The notes under the pieces: generated by a model | Told to the model about the DNA's origin: nothing | The model's input: only the letters and a program-made list of their open reading frames with translations | The model's database searches: none | In this document: positions 16,399 to 26,602 of the stretch, one piece after another | Layout of the letters: the number at the start of each line of letters is the position of its first letter | How positions within the stretch are numbered: the stretch's first letter is position 1 | Position numbers and translations under genes: made by a program | Assembly (NCBI RefSeq): GCF_900091575.1 | Contig: NZ_FMCR01000005.1 | Coordinates: forward strand, 434,001 to 498,000 | DNA length: 64,000 bases | Source: Micromonospora saelicesensis | GTDB taxonomy: Bacteria > Actinomycetota > Actinomycetes > Mycobacteriales > Micromonosporaceae | Direction of reading: 5' to 3'

Positions 16399-16472
16399 CG
16401 CGCGTTCGGTTATGGGTAGGCCCCTAGCCTTTCAAGCTGGTGAAGCGGGTTCGAGTCCCGCACGCGCGACCA
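16399..16472 (+). tRNA. tRNA-Glu(TTC), 3' CCA encoded
   Basis: Acceptor CGCGCGT/ACGCGCG, anticodon arm CTAGC-CTTTCAA-GCTGG (TTC), T-arm GCGGG-TTCGAGT-CCCGC, discriminator A, CCA encoded. Confidence 0.83.
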
Positions 16473-16546
16473 TTCCGGCGCCCAATCGGTAGGGCGGCGG
16501 ACTGTGATCCGTACAGGTACTGGTTCGAATCCCACCCTTTCCGCGC
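16473..16546 (+). tRNA. Degenerate tRNA-His(GTG)-like gene
   Basis: D-arm GCCC-AATCGGTA-GGGC and T-loop TTCGAAT are intact. The anticodon arm GCGGA-CTGTGA-TCCGT has a 6-nt loop with GTG. The T-stem has mismatches and the acceptor strands do not pair (CATTCCG against CCTTTCC). A second, normal His gene lies at 16641. Confidence 0.4.
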
Positions 16547-16548
16547 AT

Positions 16549-16620
16549 GCCCGTGTAGCTCAACGGAAGAGCACCTGGTCCACACCCAGGGGGTCGGAGG
16601 TTCGACACCTTCCGCGGGCA
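16549..16620 (+). tRNA. tRNA-Val(CAC) with C33
   Basis: Acceptor GCCCGTG/CGCGGGC with one wobble, T-loop TTCGACA, discriminator A. The anticodon arm CCTGG-TCCACAC-CCAGG gives CAC preceded by C33 rather than U33. Confidence 0.75.
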
Positions 16621-16640
16621 CTGGCCCTCAGGCCGAAGTT

Positions 16641-16715
16641 GTGGCTGTAGCTCAGCGGTAGAGCGCCGGTTTGTGGCACCGGAGGACGAGGGGTCAGCAC
16701 CCTCCAGTCACCCCA
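16641..16715 (+). tRNA. tRNA-His(GTG), 3' CCA encoded
   Basis: Acceptor GTGGCTG/CAGTCAC, anticodon arm CCGGT-TTGTGGC-ACCGG (GTG), discriminator C as expected for His, CCA encoded. The T-loop is GTCAGCA instead of TTCRANN. Base -1 is T, so G-1 would have to be added after transcription. Confidence 0.78.
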
Positions 16716-16716
16716 A

Positions 16717-16800
16717 GGGAGTGCGCCACCGATGGTGAGGTGGGCCGGGTTGTAACCCCGGTGCGTTCGCGCTCAGGGAGTTCGAATCTCTCCACTCCCA
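16717..16800 (+). tRNA. tRNA-Tyr(GTA)
   Basis: Acceptor GGGAGTG/CACTCCC, anticodon arm CCGGG-TTGTAAC-CCCGG (GTA), long variable arm GCG-TTC-GCGC, T-arm GGGAG-TTCGAAT-CTCTC, discriminator A. A regular class II tRNA without encoded CCA. Confidence 0.88.
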
Positions 16801-16805
16801 CGCTT

Positions 16806-16878
16806 GCCCGCGTAGCTCAGGGGACAGAGCACCAGCTTCCGGAGCTGGGTGTCGGGGGTTCGATTCCCTCCGCGGGCG
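16806..16878 (+). tRNA. tRNA-Arg(CCG)
   Basis: Acceptor GCCCGCG/CGCGGGC, anticodon arm CCAGC-TTCCGGA-GCTGG (CCG), T-loop TTCGATT, discriminator G, no CCA. Confidence 0.87.
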
Positions 16879-16887
16879 CTTCTGCCT

Positions 16888-16958
16888 GGTCGTGTGCCCG
16901 AGTGGTGAGGGAGCGGTCGGCAAAACCGCGTACGCCGGTTCGATTCCGGTCACGGCCT
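16888..16958 (+). tRNA. tRNA-Cys(GCA) with G33
   Basis: Acceptor GGTCGTG/CACGGCC, T-arm GCCGG-TTCGATT-CCGGT, discriminator T as expected for Cys. The anticodon arm GCGGT-CGGCAAA-ACCGC gives GCA but with a purine, G, at position 33. Last gene of the array; 236 bp separate it from the Tc toxin start. Confidence 0.72.
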
Positions 16959-17194
16959 CGAATGCCATCCACTGTGATTAGCGAGCTCGTCCCGCTACTG
17001 GTGGCGTGGTGACATGCCCGTCTCCGCCACCGGCCGTACCGGCAGTGCCCGCTGCCGATCAGTCAGACGGGTAGGCGGATCTTGGACAGTGCGATGCTGG
17101 CGGGCTCCTCTGATCCGCAGGATGCCAGGTAGCTCCCGGTCGCACCGGCGTCAGACAGCCGCCGTCGCCGGCTGTCGGACGATCGGAGATGCTC

Positions 17195-20100
17195 ATGACC
17201 ACCCCGATGGGCTCGCGCCGGCACCGCCCCAGCGACGACGTCCGGCGGCTGCACACCGCGCTGCTGCGGATGCCCGCCGACATCGCCACCGACGAACTGG
17301 TCGACGGCCGGTACGGGCCGACCACCCGTCGTGGCGTGGCTGAGTTCCAACGGGCGCACAAGCTGCCGGTGACCGGCACGGTGGACGGGGCGACCCGGGA
17401 CGCGGTGCAGATGGTGCTGGCCGAGCCGCCGTCGCGGTTCGTTGTGGTTGGTCGGGTGCGTTGGGTCGACGGGCAACCGGCGAACGCTCTGACTGTCGGC
17501 GCGTTCGACCGGGACCTGCGGGACGCCGAGCAGCTCGGCGAGGCGACCACCGGGGACGACGGGCTGTATCGCGCCGACTATTCGCGGGACCGGTTCACCC
17601 GCTCCGAGAAGCAGTCCGCTGACCTGTTCGTCCGGGTGTCCGCTGGCGATCGCCTCCTGTCCGACCCGCCGCTGAGCGCGGTGCTGTTCAACGCCCCCGA
17701 GCTGGCCGTGCTCACCGTGGATCTGTCCGGTGGTGGGGACCGGGAACGCAGTGAGTACGAGCGGATCCTCGCCACGATTGTCCCGCTGCTCGGCCAGGTC
17801 CCGCTGTACGAGCTGCGGCAGGACGACGAGGCCGAGGACGTGACGTTCCTGGCCGCCGAGACCGGACTGCCCGCGACGGCGTTGGCGCACTTCGGTGTGG
17901 CGCAGAAGCTGGCCGCGTCCTACAAGCTGCCGGCGGTGTTCGGTTACGCGCTGTTCGCCGAGCGGACGTTGTTGACCGCGAGCCGAACCGGTGCCGCGCT
18001 CGCCCGGTTCGACGTCGATCTGAACACCGAGCTGCGGCCGCTGTACTACGACATCGCTCTGCTCGACGAGCACACAGTCCGGAACGCCGTCGCCGACGCC
18101 GTGCGCCATCGGTTCGTTCCCGAGGACCTGCTCGGCGAACTGGACCGGATCCTCGACATGCTGGCCCGGGTACGGCCGGAGGCCAAGGAGTACGTCACGC
18201 AGGAACGGCCGAAGGTGTTGTACGGGCGGGTGGAGCGGTTCCTCGCCGACGGCGCGCACGAGCGGGTCCAGAGTCTCCTCGCCGTCGACGCTGCTGGCGA
18301 CCTGCCCGGGCTGATCGCCCGGCTGGCTGACGCGGCGGCGTTTCCCGACCGGTCGGCCGCCGAGGCGGCCGGCGCGGCGAGCGTGCTGGCCGACGTGCTG
18401 GGCTACGACGAGACGATTGTCGACCGGGTCCGCGACCGCGAGGGGATCGAGGGTGCGGCCGACGTACGCCGGCTGGCCCGGCTGGCCCCGGCGGACTGGC
18501 GGCGGGTGTTGCGGGACAGCACCACGGATGTCCGGGTCGCCGGTCAGCCGGTCCGGCCGGAGCTGATCGACCTGCATGCCGGCGCGCTGGCCCGCAAGCT
18601 GGAGAGGCGCTATCCCACCACGGCCTTCACCGCGCAGCTCGAACGCGACGCGGGCGCCGTGGCCGCCGCCGCAGCAAACGCCGACGCCGCAGCCGACACC
18701 GGAGGCGAACGATCCGACGGCAGCGGCGATCGGTCCGGCCCGGGTCGACGGGCTGGAACCGACGAACAGCCCGGCAACGACGAGCGGGCGAGCGCCGCCG
18801 AGCGCGCCTTCGGTGGGCACCGGGACGCGGTGCTCGAACTGCTCACCGGGAATCCGGACTTCGACCTGGCGACCGGCAACGTGGAGCGGCTGCTGCGGGA
18901 CCACCCGGAGCGGCTGCGGACCGGCCGGCCGGCGCTCAAGGCGGCGCAGCGGATCTTCAAGCTGGCGCCGACCTATCGGCAGACGACGGCGTTGCTGGCG
19001 GCCGAAGTGCCGTCGGCGGCACGGATCCATGCCCTCGGCGAGACGCGGTTCGTGGCCACCGCCGTGAACACCGGCCGGTTCACCGACGAGCAGGCCCGGT
19101 CGGTGTATCGCCGGGCCGTGGACGTGCACGTGGCGAGCGGGCTGCTGGCCGGCGAGCTCCAGAGCGCGGCGCGGGCGCTGCCGGTCCGGGCCCTGGGCGG
19201 CTCGGTGGCCCCGGACCTCACTCCGGTCAGCGCCGACTTTCCCAACCTGAGCAGCCTGTTCCAGCTCGCCGACTCCAGCTACTGCGAGCCGTGCCGCAGC
19301 GTGCACAGCGCCGCCGCGTACCTGGTGGACGTCCTTCAGTTCCTCGGCAACCGGCTGGTCACCGACGCCGACACACCGGGTCCGGCCACCAAGGTCGCCC
19401 GGGACGTCCTGTACGGACGCAGGCCGGACCTCGGTGACCTGGATCTGAGCTGCGAGAACACCGACCTTCCGCTGCCCTACCTGGACCTGGTGTGCGAACT
19501 GCTGGAGGAGGCGGTGGCGCCGGACGCGGGCCTGGCGTTCGGCGGCCCGCTGAGCGGCGGCGTCGATCCGGTGGAGGCGCCGTCGGCCGGGCTGCTGAGC
19601 CTGTTGCAGGGCCAGGGATGGCCGTTCACCGACCGTTCCCTCGTGTACGAGCCGGACCTGGCTGGGGCCCGGGTGGTACGGGACGTCGGCGTGGTGGCCA
19701 AGGCGACCCCGGACGGGGCCGGCGGGTGGTTCGTGCGCCGACTGCGCCAGACCACCGGCACCGCGCTGGAGTTGGCGGCCGCGCCGCAGTACGTGAACGC
19801 CGCCGCCTACACCCTGCTCGCGGGCAGCCGGTACGCGTTCGCCCTGCCGTTCGACCTGGCGCACGAGGAGACCCGCAGCTACTTCGCCCAGTTCGACATC
19901 GCCCGGGCCGACGTGATGCGGGCGCTGCGCCGGTCGGCGGGCCCGAGCGGCGAGGCCATCGCGGCCGAGGAACTGGGGATCAGCGACGCGCAGCGGCAGT
20001 TGGTGGTCACAGCCGACCCGGCCGCTCAGGACGACATCTGGAACACCGCACCGCTCGGCGCTCTGGGCGGCATCGCCCGGGTGGACAACTTTCTCGCTCG

Positions 20101-23100
20101 GGCGCGCCTGGACTATCGGGAGTTGACCGAGCTGCTGGCGCTGGCCTGGGTCAATCCCGGGAACGCCATGTTCGTCAAGCACCTGGACACCGGGTCCGAC
20201 CTCAGCGCAAAGCGGATCCAGCAGCTCACCGACGCGCGCCTGGACCGGATCCACCGGTTCCTGCGCCTGCTGCGTGCGCCGGCCTGCACCGGTTGGACGC
20301 CGCAGTTGCTGGACCGGGCGATCCGGGCCGACGCGCTGGGCGGGGGAGCCCTGGACGACGACCTCCTGGTCACGGTGGCGGCACTGCACCGGCTCGCCGC
20401 GCGGCTCGGGCGGCCGTTGCCCGAGGTGGTCGACCTGTTCGCCCCGCTGGACGAGTCGCGGTACGCCGAGGTGTTCCGCAACTCGGCGAACGGCCCGGTC
20501 CTCGAGGCGTTCGAGCCGGCCAACGTGCTCGCCAACGAGCAGGCGGAGCTGGCCACACCCGGCTCGGGTGCCCCGCTGTCGACGCACGAGGCGTACCTGG
20601 CGACCTGCCTGGGGGCCACGACGGCGGACACCGCCCTGCTGGTGGCCGACCTTCCGGCCCCGGCGATCGTCAGCAACGTCGGCCTGCACGCGGTGTACGC
20701 CGGGACACTGCTGGCCCGGGCGCTCGGGCTCACCGCCACCGAATACCTGATCATGAAGGGTCTGATCGGGTCGGATCCGCTCACCGCACCGGCCACCGCG
20801 CTGGCCTTCGTCGAGCGGTTCGACGCCGCCCGGGCCGGCACCGGCATCCGCCCGGCAGACCTGCGCTACCTGCTCCGACACGTTGCCGACGACCTGGCCG
20901 CGCGGGACCTGCCGGACGAGACGCTGACCACGGTGCTCACCGGGTTGCAGGCCGGCTACCAGAGCGGGTACGCGGCGACCCGACCCGCTGTCGATCCGGC
21001 GGCGCCCCCCGAGGAGAACCTGCCGGGGATGCGTGCCCTGCTGGCCACGGTTCCCGGGATGACCGAGGCGGACCTGGCCGGCTTCGCCTCGATAGTGGAC
21101 GGCGGTTGGACCGACGCGGTGACCACCCCGGCGCAGTTCGTCGACGCGAAGCTCGCCGCCCTGGTGGACACCACACCGATAACGGCCGCGATCGTGGCCA
21201 ACCCCACCGAGGCCCAGCAGACCACGCTGCTGCTGGCCATCACCACGGCCCTGTCCAGCTACGCGTACACCCGTACCAAGCAGGAGTTGGCGGTGGCGGC
21301 GGTGGCCGACACCTTCGGGTTCTCCGCGGACGCCGCTGCCACCGTGCTGGTCGGCGCGGAGCTGACCCGGCCGCTGCTCGCAGTGCTCACCGACGACGCG
21401 CTGGTGGACCTGGTGAACGAGCCGCCGGCGCCACCGGCGGTCACCCCGGCCGGGTTCGACGAGCAGTACCGGGCACTGCGCCTGCTGCACGTGCTGAGCC
21501 AGCTCGTCGAGCACCTGACGGTGCCCGACGCGGACCTCGGCTGGCTGCTGACGAACGCCGATTCGCTCGGCTGGCTGGCCCCGGACCGGTTGCCTTACCA
21601 GACCGGCCGGCCGCCGGCCGCGTTGGCCGACTGGATCCGGTTGGCCGCCGGGGTCGAGCTGGCCCGCACCTACCCGCCGGTGGCGAACCCGCTGGACGCG
21701 GCCGCGCCGTGGACGGTGTACGGGCTGTTCGACCTGGTCCTGGCCGCCGGCACGACCGTCACGCAGGTCCACACCCAGCTGGCGCAGCTCGGTGGCTGGG
21801 ACGCCAGCGTGCTGGCCGACCTGGACACCCACCTCGAACTGTCGGCGGTGGACCTCACCGCGTACCGGTCGCCGGCGACGATCCTGCGGTTGGCCGATGC
21901 GCTCACCCTGCTGCGCCGGCTGGGCCTACCGGTGGCGGCGGCGGTGCCGCTGGGCCAGCCAGTCACCACGGCGGCGGGGGCAGCCACCATGCGGCAGGCC
22001 CTCAAGGCGCGCTACGCCGAGGCGGAGTGGTTCGGGGTGCTCCAAGGGGTGCAGGACCGGCTGCGGGTGGCCAAGCGGGACGCGCTGGTCGCGTACCTGT
22101 TGGCCGAGAACCCGGGGCTGCGCGACACCAACGACCTGTACGACCACTTCCTCATCGATGTCGAGATGGGCGCCTGCATGGCGACGTCGCGCATCGTGCA
22201 GGCACACGCCACCGTCCAGTTGTTCGTGCAGCGCTGCCTGCTCGGCCTGGAGCCGGACAGCGTCGCGGCGGTCACCGAGGATCCGGGTTGGGACCAGTGG
22301 AACTGGATGGCCAACTACCGGGTGTGGGAGGCCAATCGGAAGATCTTCCTGTATCCGGAGAACTGGATCCTGCCGGAGTTGCGGGACGACAAGTCGGAGC
22401 TGTTCACCGAGCTGGACGATCAGTTGCAGCAGGACGAGCTGACCGACCTGGCGGTGGAGAACGCCACCATCACGTACCTGGAGAAGCTGGACGACCTGGC
22501 GCACCTGGACGTGATGGCCTGCTACTACCAGCACGACCGGCATCTCATGCACGTGTTCGCCCGCACCCGGGGCGGCGACCCGACGGTGTACTACCACCGG
22601 CAGTTCGAGCGGGAGCGGTACTGGACGCCGTGGCGGCGGGTGCCGCTGGACATCGCGGGCGACCACCTGCTCGCCTTCGACCGCAACAGCCGGCTCACAG
22701 TGGCCTGGCCGGTCTTCACCCAGGAGACCGACACGGCGCAGACCTCCCAGATTCCGGACCCGGACGGCATCCCGCCGGGCGGCACGGAGACGGAGCGGCC
22801 GCGCCGGCGGTGGCGGATCCAACTGGCCATCGGCGAGCGGACGCAGGACCGCTGGCAGCCGAAGAAGATCTCCAAGGACGCGCTGTACTACCCGGCCAGC
22901 GGCTACCGGGAGGACCTCCCCGCGGCGGACGAGTTCACCTGCTTCGCGTACGAGGCCGGAGCGGCCGGCCAGGCGATCAGCGTGCTCACCGGTACCGAGT
23001 TCGTCGGCTCGTTCGCGTTGACCGGCTGCCGGGGCTATCCGGAGCCGGTGCCGGGCGGCGGTTCGGGCAACCTGCTGCTGTCGCCGGTGTTCAAGGACAC

Positions 23101-26100
23101 CGAGCTGCTGGCCGAACGGTTCACCGAACTGGTCTCCCGGACACAGAACGACCTGGCGATCAGCACCCCGCTGATGGGCGCGTTCCAGACGCTGGTGGCG
23201 CAGACGCCCGGCCGGTTCCGGGTGACGTACCCCATGCAGATGTCGTTGCTCGACTGGATCATCATGCTGCTGGGGCTGGCGCAGAGTGTCCGGGGCACCC
23301 ACGACCGCCGGCCGGTGCTGCCACTGGGCACCCTGATGCCGTACTTCTACGGCGACTACGACCGTGGCTACGTGATCATCCCGGGCTTCTACGACCGGCG
23401 TGCCGAGGACCCGGCGGACCGGATCGAGAAGACGTACAGCGACGTGGACGAGCTTGCCCGCGACGTGTTGGCGCTGCTCACCGAGTACCTGCGTCGGTAC
23501 GCCGAGGATCCCGCGCACGACCTCGCGGCCGCCGTGCAGGCGATGACCGAGGACGCGGAGTACCACCGGCTGATCGCCGAGTTCGAGGTCTACGGCACCC
23601 TGTCGTACGGGGTGAGGTTCGCGAACTTCTATCACCCGCTGCTGTGTTTCCTACGGGCCACTGTCTACCGGTCGGGCGTGCCGGCGTTGCTGAGTCGGAC
23701 CACCCAGCTCACCAACACGGGGTTCGACTTCGCCGCCACCTACCAGCCGGCGCCGGTGGTCGTGTCGCCGTACCCGGTGGAGGACCTGGACTTCGCCGCG
23801 GACGGCGCGTACGCGGGATACAACTGGGAGCTGTTCTACCACCTTCCCTTCGACATCGCGCTGCGGCTCAACCGGGACCAGCGGTTCGCCGAGGCGCGGA
23901 ACTGGTTCCACCACATCTTCAACCCGGTCGGCACCGCCGACGGCGCCTCCGCCCCGCAGAAATACTGGGTCACCAAGCCGTTCTTCCAGACCGGCGTGCC
24001 CGAGCTGCTCAACCAGCGGATCGGCGACATTCTCACGGCGATCGCAGCCGACCCGTCGGGGGCCAGCATCACCGACCTGAAGTTCGCTGTGGAGCAGTGG
24101 CGGGCGAAGCCGTTCAACCCGCACGTGGTGGCCCGCAGCCGGCCGGTCGCCTACCAGCTCGCCGTGGTGGTCAGCTACATCAAGAACCTGGTCGACTGGG
24201 GTGACCAGTTGTTCCGGCAGTTCACCCGGGAGTCCGTCACCCAGGCCACCCAGCTCTACATCCTGGCCGACAAACTGCTCGGACCGAAGCCGAGCGTGGT
24301 GCCGCCGCTGGTCACCCCGGCTCCGGCCACCGTCAACCAGCTCCAGGCCAAGGTGGACCTGTTCGGCAACGCGCTGCTGGACCTGGAGAACCTGATCCCC
24401 GACCTGGACCTGCTGCCGCACGGCGGGGCGGAACTGCCCAGCCCACTGAGCTACTCGGCGCTGTACTTCTGCATACCGCCCAATGAGGAGATGCTCCGGC
24501 TGTGGGACCTGATCGCCGACCGGCTGTTCAAGATCCGCAACTGCCAGAACATCGACGGGGTGGAGAGCATGCTCGCCCTGTTCTCGCCGCCGATCGATCC
24601 GGGAGCGCTGGTCCGGGCCGCCGCCGCCGGCATGTCCGTCTCGTCGTTCCTGGCCGGGCTCGGCGCGCCGCTGCCGAACTACCGGTTCCGGGTGCTGGCC
24701 CAGAAGGCCACCGAACTCGTCGGGTACGTCGGTGAGCTGGGCGGCGGGCTGCTCGCAGCCATGGAGAAGCGGGACGCCGAGCAACTCGCCCGGCTGCGCG
24801 CCGGCCAGGAGATCGCCCTGCTCGACGCGGTACGGGCGGTGAAGGTCGCCACCATCGCGGAGGCCGAGGGCAACGTCGCGGCGTTGGAACTGAGTCGCAA
24901 GGTGGTGGAGGAGCGGCAACGCTACTACGCCGGCCGGCCGTACATGAACGCCTGGGAGATCACCGCCACCGCGTTGTCCGGGGTGTCCCTGCTCGGCGAG
25001 ACCGCGATCGCGGTGGGCTACATCCTGTCCGGCGGGCTGAAGCTGATTCCCAACTTCACCGCCGGCGGCGCCGGCTTCGGTGGCTCACCCACTGTGACCC
25101 TCACCCTCGGCGGGGACAAGGTCGGTGCCGCCGCCGACTCGGCGGTGATGACCCTGGAGGCGATCGCCCGGGCCCTGGACAAGGCCGCCGGGATGGCCGC
25201 CAACCAGGGCGGCTACCGCCGCCGGATGGACGACTGGGAACACCAGGCGGCGCTGGCCGGTCTCGAACTGACCCAGCTCGACCAGCAGCTCCTCACCGGG
25301 CGGCTGCACGTGGCCATGCTCACCGACGAGCTGGCGGCGCACGACCGGGAAGCCGACAACGCCCAGGCCACCGAGGAGTACCTGCGCGGCAAGTACACGA
25401 ACACCGAGCTGTACCAGTGGATGGTGAGCCGGGCCAGCTCCGTCTACTTCGGGGCGTACCAGCTCGCCTTCGACGTGGCGAAGAAGGCCGAGCGGTGCTT
25501 CGCCCACGAGCTGGGCAGCGATGCCACGTTCCTGCAACCCGGCTACTGGGACAGCCTGCGCAAGGGGCTGACCGTGGCGGACGCGCTGCGCCACGACCTG
25601 AAGCGGATGGAGGTGGCCTACCTCGATCAGCACAGCCGCGAGCGGGAGCTGACCCGGCACGTCTCGCTGGCACAGCTCGACCCGGCGGCGTTGATCGAGC
25701 TGCGGGCCACCGGCAGTTGCGTGGTCAACGTGCCGGAGGCGCTGTTCGACCTGGACCACCCCGGGCACTACTTCCGCCGGCTCCGCACGGTCAGCCTGTC
25801 CATCCCGTGCGTGGCCGGCCCGTACACCCCGGTCACCGCGAAGCTCTCCCTGATCGGCAACCGGTACCGGACCGCCACCGCGGCCCGGCAGGGCGCCACC
25901 AGCGCCAAGGACAAGTACACCGAGGTGCCCGGCGACGAGCGGTTCGCGTACAACGTGGGCGGGATCGAGTCGATCTCGACCAGCAGCGGCCTCAGCGACA
26001 GCGGCATGTTCGAGCTGAACTTCGCCGACGACCGCTACCTGCCGTTCGAGGGCAAGGGCGCGATCGGCACCTGGCGGCTGGAACTGCCGACGGCAGTCCG

Positions 26101-26593
26101 CCAGTTCGACTACGACAGCATCAGCGACATCATCCTGCACCTGCGGTACACGGCCCGCGACGGCGGCTCGACGCTGCGCGGCCTGGTCGAGGACTCCCTG
26201 CGGGAGGTGCTCAACGAGATGCTGGTCGACGCCGGCCGGACGGGGTTGTACCAGGCATACAGCCTGCGCCACCACTTCCCGGACGAGTGGTGGCAGCTCA
26301 CCCAGCAGCAGAGCACCGAGCTGACCGTCGGGCCGGAGCACCTGCCGTACCTCGCCCGCGACCACCAGCCGGTGGTGGACCAGGTGACCTGGTATGCCCG
26401 GGTGGACGGTGATCCCGGGACGTACGACCTCACGGTGGCCGGTGACCCGGTGACGTTGAACCGGGACGCCGACCTGCGGCAGTGCGTGGGTCAGTCCGAT
26501 CCGCTGGTTCTCGGCACCCCGGTCACGCTGGCAGCCGACCCGGACGGCCTGACCGACCTGGTCGTCCTGCTGCACTACCGGCTCGACGGCTGA
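17195..26593 (+). CDS. TcA-type insecticidal toxin-complex subunit (pore-forming)
   Basis: A 3132-residue protein. Residues about 20-75 form a peptidoglycan-binding-like three-helix domain (GRYGPTTRRGVAEFQRAHKL). A carboxypeptidase-regulatory-like sandwich follows at about 85-160. The long helical shell resembles the VRP1/SpvA part of TcA. About 1690-1870 is the ABC-toxin N/neuraminidase-like region (WDQWNWMANYRVWEANRKIF). About 2400-2780 is the pore/linker region, and about 2860-3010 the TcB-binding sandwich (SLSIPCVAGPYTPV). TcA pentamers bind cells and inject the effector carried by TcB-TcC. ATG at 17195 is preferred to 17189 because GGAG lies 6 nt before it. No signal peptide is seen. The TcB-TcC gene follows after 9 bp. 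Confidence 0.93.
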   Translation: MTTPMGSRRHRPSDDVRRLHTALLRMPADIATDELVDGRYGPTTRRGVAEFQRAHKLPVTGTVDGATRDAVQMVLAEPPSRFVVVGRVRWVDGQPANALTVGAFDRDLRDAEQLGEATTGDDGLYRADYSRDRFTRSEKQSADLFVRVSAGDRLLSDPPLSAVLFNAPELAVLTVDLSGGGDRERSEYERILATIVPLLGQVPLYELRQDDEAEDVTFLAAETGLPATALAHFGVAQKLAASYKLPAVFGYALFAERTLLTASRTGAALARFDVDLNTELRPLYYDIALLDEHTVRNAVADAVRHRFVPEDLLGELDRILDMLARVRPEAKEYVTQERPKVLYGRVERFLADGAHERVQSLLAVDAAGDLPGLIARLADAAAFPDRSAAEAAGAASVLADVLGYDETIVDRVRDREGIEGAADVRRLARLAPADWRRVLRDSTTDVRVAGQPVRPELIDLHAGALARKLERRYPTTAFTAQLERDAGAVAAAAANADAAADTGGERSDGSGDRSGPGRRAGTDEQPGNDERASAAERAFGGHRDAVLELLTGNPDFDLATGNVERLLRDHPERLRTGRPALKAAQRIFKLAPTYRQTTALLAAEVPSAARIHALGETRFVATAVNTGRFTDEQARSVYRRAVDVHVASGLLAGELQSAARALPVRALGGSVAPDLTPVSADFPNLSSLFQLADSSYCEPCRSVHSAAAYLVDVLQFLGNRLVTDADTPGPATKVARDVLYGRRPDLGDLDLSCENTDLPLPYLDLVCELLEEAVAPDAGLAFGGPLSGGVDPVEAPSAGLLSLLQGQGWPFTDRSLVYEPDLAGARVVRDVGVVAKATPDGAGGWFVRRLRQTTGTALELAAAPQYVNAAAYTLLAGSRYAFALPFDLAHEETRSYFAQFDIARADVMRALRRSAGPSGEAIAAEELGISDAQRQLVVTADPAAQDDIWNTAPLGALGGIARVDNFLARARLDYRELTELLALAWVNPGNAMFVKHLDTGSDLSAKRIQQLTDARLDRIHRFLRLLRAPACTGWTPQLLDRAIRADALGGGALDDDLLVTVAALHRLAARLGRPLPEVVDLFAPLDESRYAEVFRNSANGPVLEAFEPANVLANEQAELATPGSGAPLSTHEAYLATCLGATTADTALLVADLPAPAIVSNVGLHAVYAGTLLARALGLTATEYLIMKGLIGSDPLTAPATALAFVERFDAARAGTGIRPADLRYLLRHVADDLAARDLPDETLTTVLTGLQAGYQSGYAATRPAVDPAAPPEENLPGMRALLATVPGMTEADLAGFASIVDGGWTDAVTTPAQFVDAKLAALVDTTPITAAIVANPTEAQQTTLLLAITTALSSYAYTRTKQELAVAAVADTFGFSADAAATVLVGAELTRPLLAVLTDDALVDLVNEPPAPPAVTPAGFDEQYRALRLLHVLSQLVEHLTVPDADLGWLLTNADSLGWLAPDRLPYQTGRPPAALADWIRLAAGVELARTYPPVANPLDAAAPWTVYGLFDLVLAAGTTVTQVHTQLAQLGGWDASVLADLDTHLELSAVDLTAYRSPATILRLADALTLLRRLGLPVAAAVPLGQPVTTAAGAATMRQALKARYAEAEWFGVLQGVQDRLRVAKRDALVAYLLAENPGLRDTNDLYDHFLIDVEMGACMATSRIVQAHATVQLFVQRCLLGLEPDSVAAVTEDPGWDQWNWMANYRVWEANRKIFLYPENWILPELRDDKSELFTELDDQLQQDELTDLAVENATITYLEKLDDLAHLDVMACYYQHDRHLMHVFARTRGGDPTVYYHRQFERERYWTPWRRVPLDIAGDHLLAFDRNSRLTVAWPVFTQETDTAQTSQIPDPDGIPPGGTETERPRRRWRIQLAIGERTQDRWQPKKISKDALYYPASGYREDLPAADEFTCFAYEAGAAGQAISVLTGTEFVGSFALTGCRGYPEPVPGGGSGNLLLSPVFKDTELLAERFTELVSRTQNDLAISTPLMGAFQTLVAQTPGRFRVTYPMQMSLLDWIIMLLGLAQSVRGTHDRRPVLPLGTLMPYFYGDYDRGYVIIPGFYDRRAEDPADRIEKTYSDVDELARDVLALLTEYLRRYAEDPAHDLAAAVQAMTEDAEYHRLIAEFEVYGTLSYGVRFANFYHPLLCFLRATVYRSGVPALLSRTTQLTNTGFDFAATYQPAPVVVSPYPVEDLDFAADGAYAGYNWELFYHLPFDIALRLNRDQRFAEARNWFHHIFNPVGTADGASAPQKYWVTKPFFQTGVPELLNQRIGDILTAIAADPSGASITDLKFAVEQWRAKPFNPHVVARSRPVAYQLAVVVSYIKNLVDWGDQLFRQFTRESVTQATQLYILADKLLGPKPSVVPPLVTPAPATVNQLQAKVDLFGNALLDLENLIPDLDLLPHGGAELPSPLSYSALYFCIPPNEEMLRLWDLIADRLFKIRNCQNIDGVESMLALFSPPIDPGALVRAAAAGMSVSSFLAGLGAPLPNYRFRVLAQKATELVGYVGELGGGLLAAMEKRDAEQLARLRAGQEIALLDAVRAVKVATIAEAEGNVAALELSRKVVEERQRYYAGRPYMNAWEITATALSGVSLLGETAIAVGYILSGGLKLIPNFTAGGAGFGGSPTVTLTLGGDKVGAAADSAVMTLEAIARALDKAAGMAANQGGYRRRMDDWEHQAALAGLELTQLDQQLLTGRLHVAMLTDELAAHDREADNAQATEEYLRGKYTNTELYQWMVSRASSVYFGAYQLAFDVAKKAERCFAHELGSDATFLQPGYWDSLRKGLTVADALRHDLKRMEVAYLDQHSRERELTRHVSLAQLDPAALIELRATGSCVVNVPEALFDLDHPGHYFRRLRTVSLSIPCVAGPYTPVTAKLSLIGNRYRTATAARQGATSAKDKYTEVPGDERFAYNVGGIESISTSSGLSDSGMFELNFADDRYLPFEGKGAIGTWRLELPTAVRQFDYDSISDIILHLRYTARDGGSTLRGLVEDSLREVLNEMLVDAGRTGLYQAYSLRHHFPDEWWQLTQQQSTELTVGPEHLPYLARDHQPVVDQVTWYARVDGDPGTYDLTVAGDPVTLNRDADLRQCVGQSDPLVLGTPVTLAADPDGLTDLVVLLHYRLDG

Positions 26594-26602
26594 GGGGGCG
26601 CG

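Noticed and set aside
17063..21832. A 1589-codon open frame on the minus strand opposite the TcA gene
   Set aside because: It is the GC-rich shadow of the TcA gene: Arg/Gly/Gln-rich with no family motifs, while the plus strand shows clear TcA domains. The same applies to long frames opposite the TcB-TcC, acylase and subtilisin genes.
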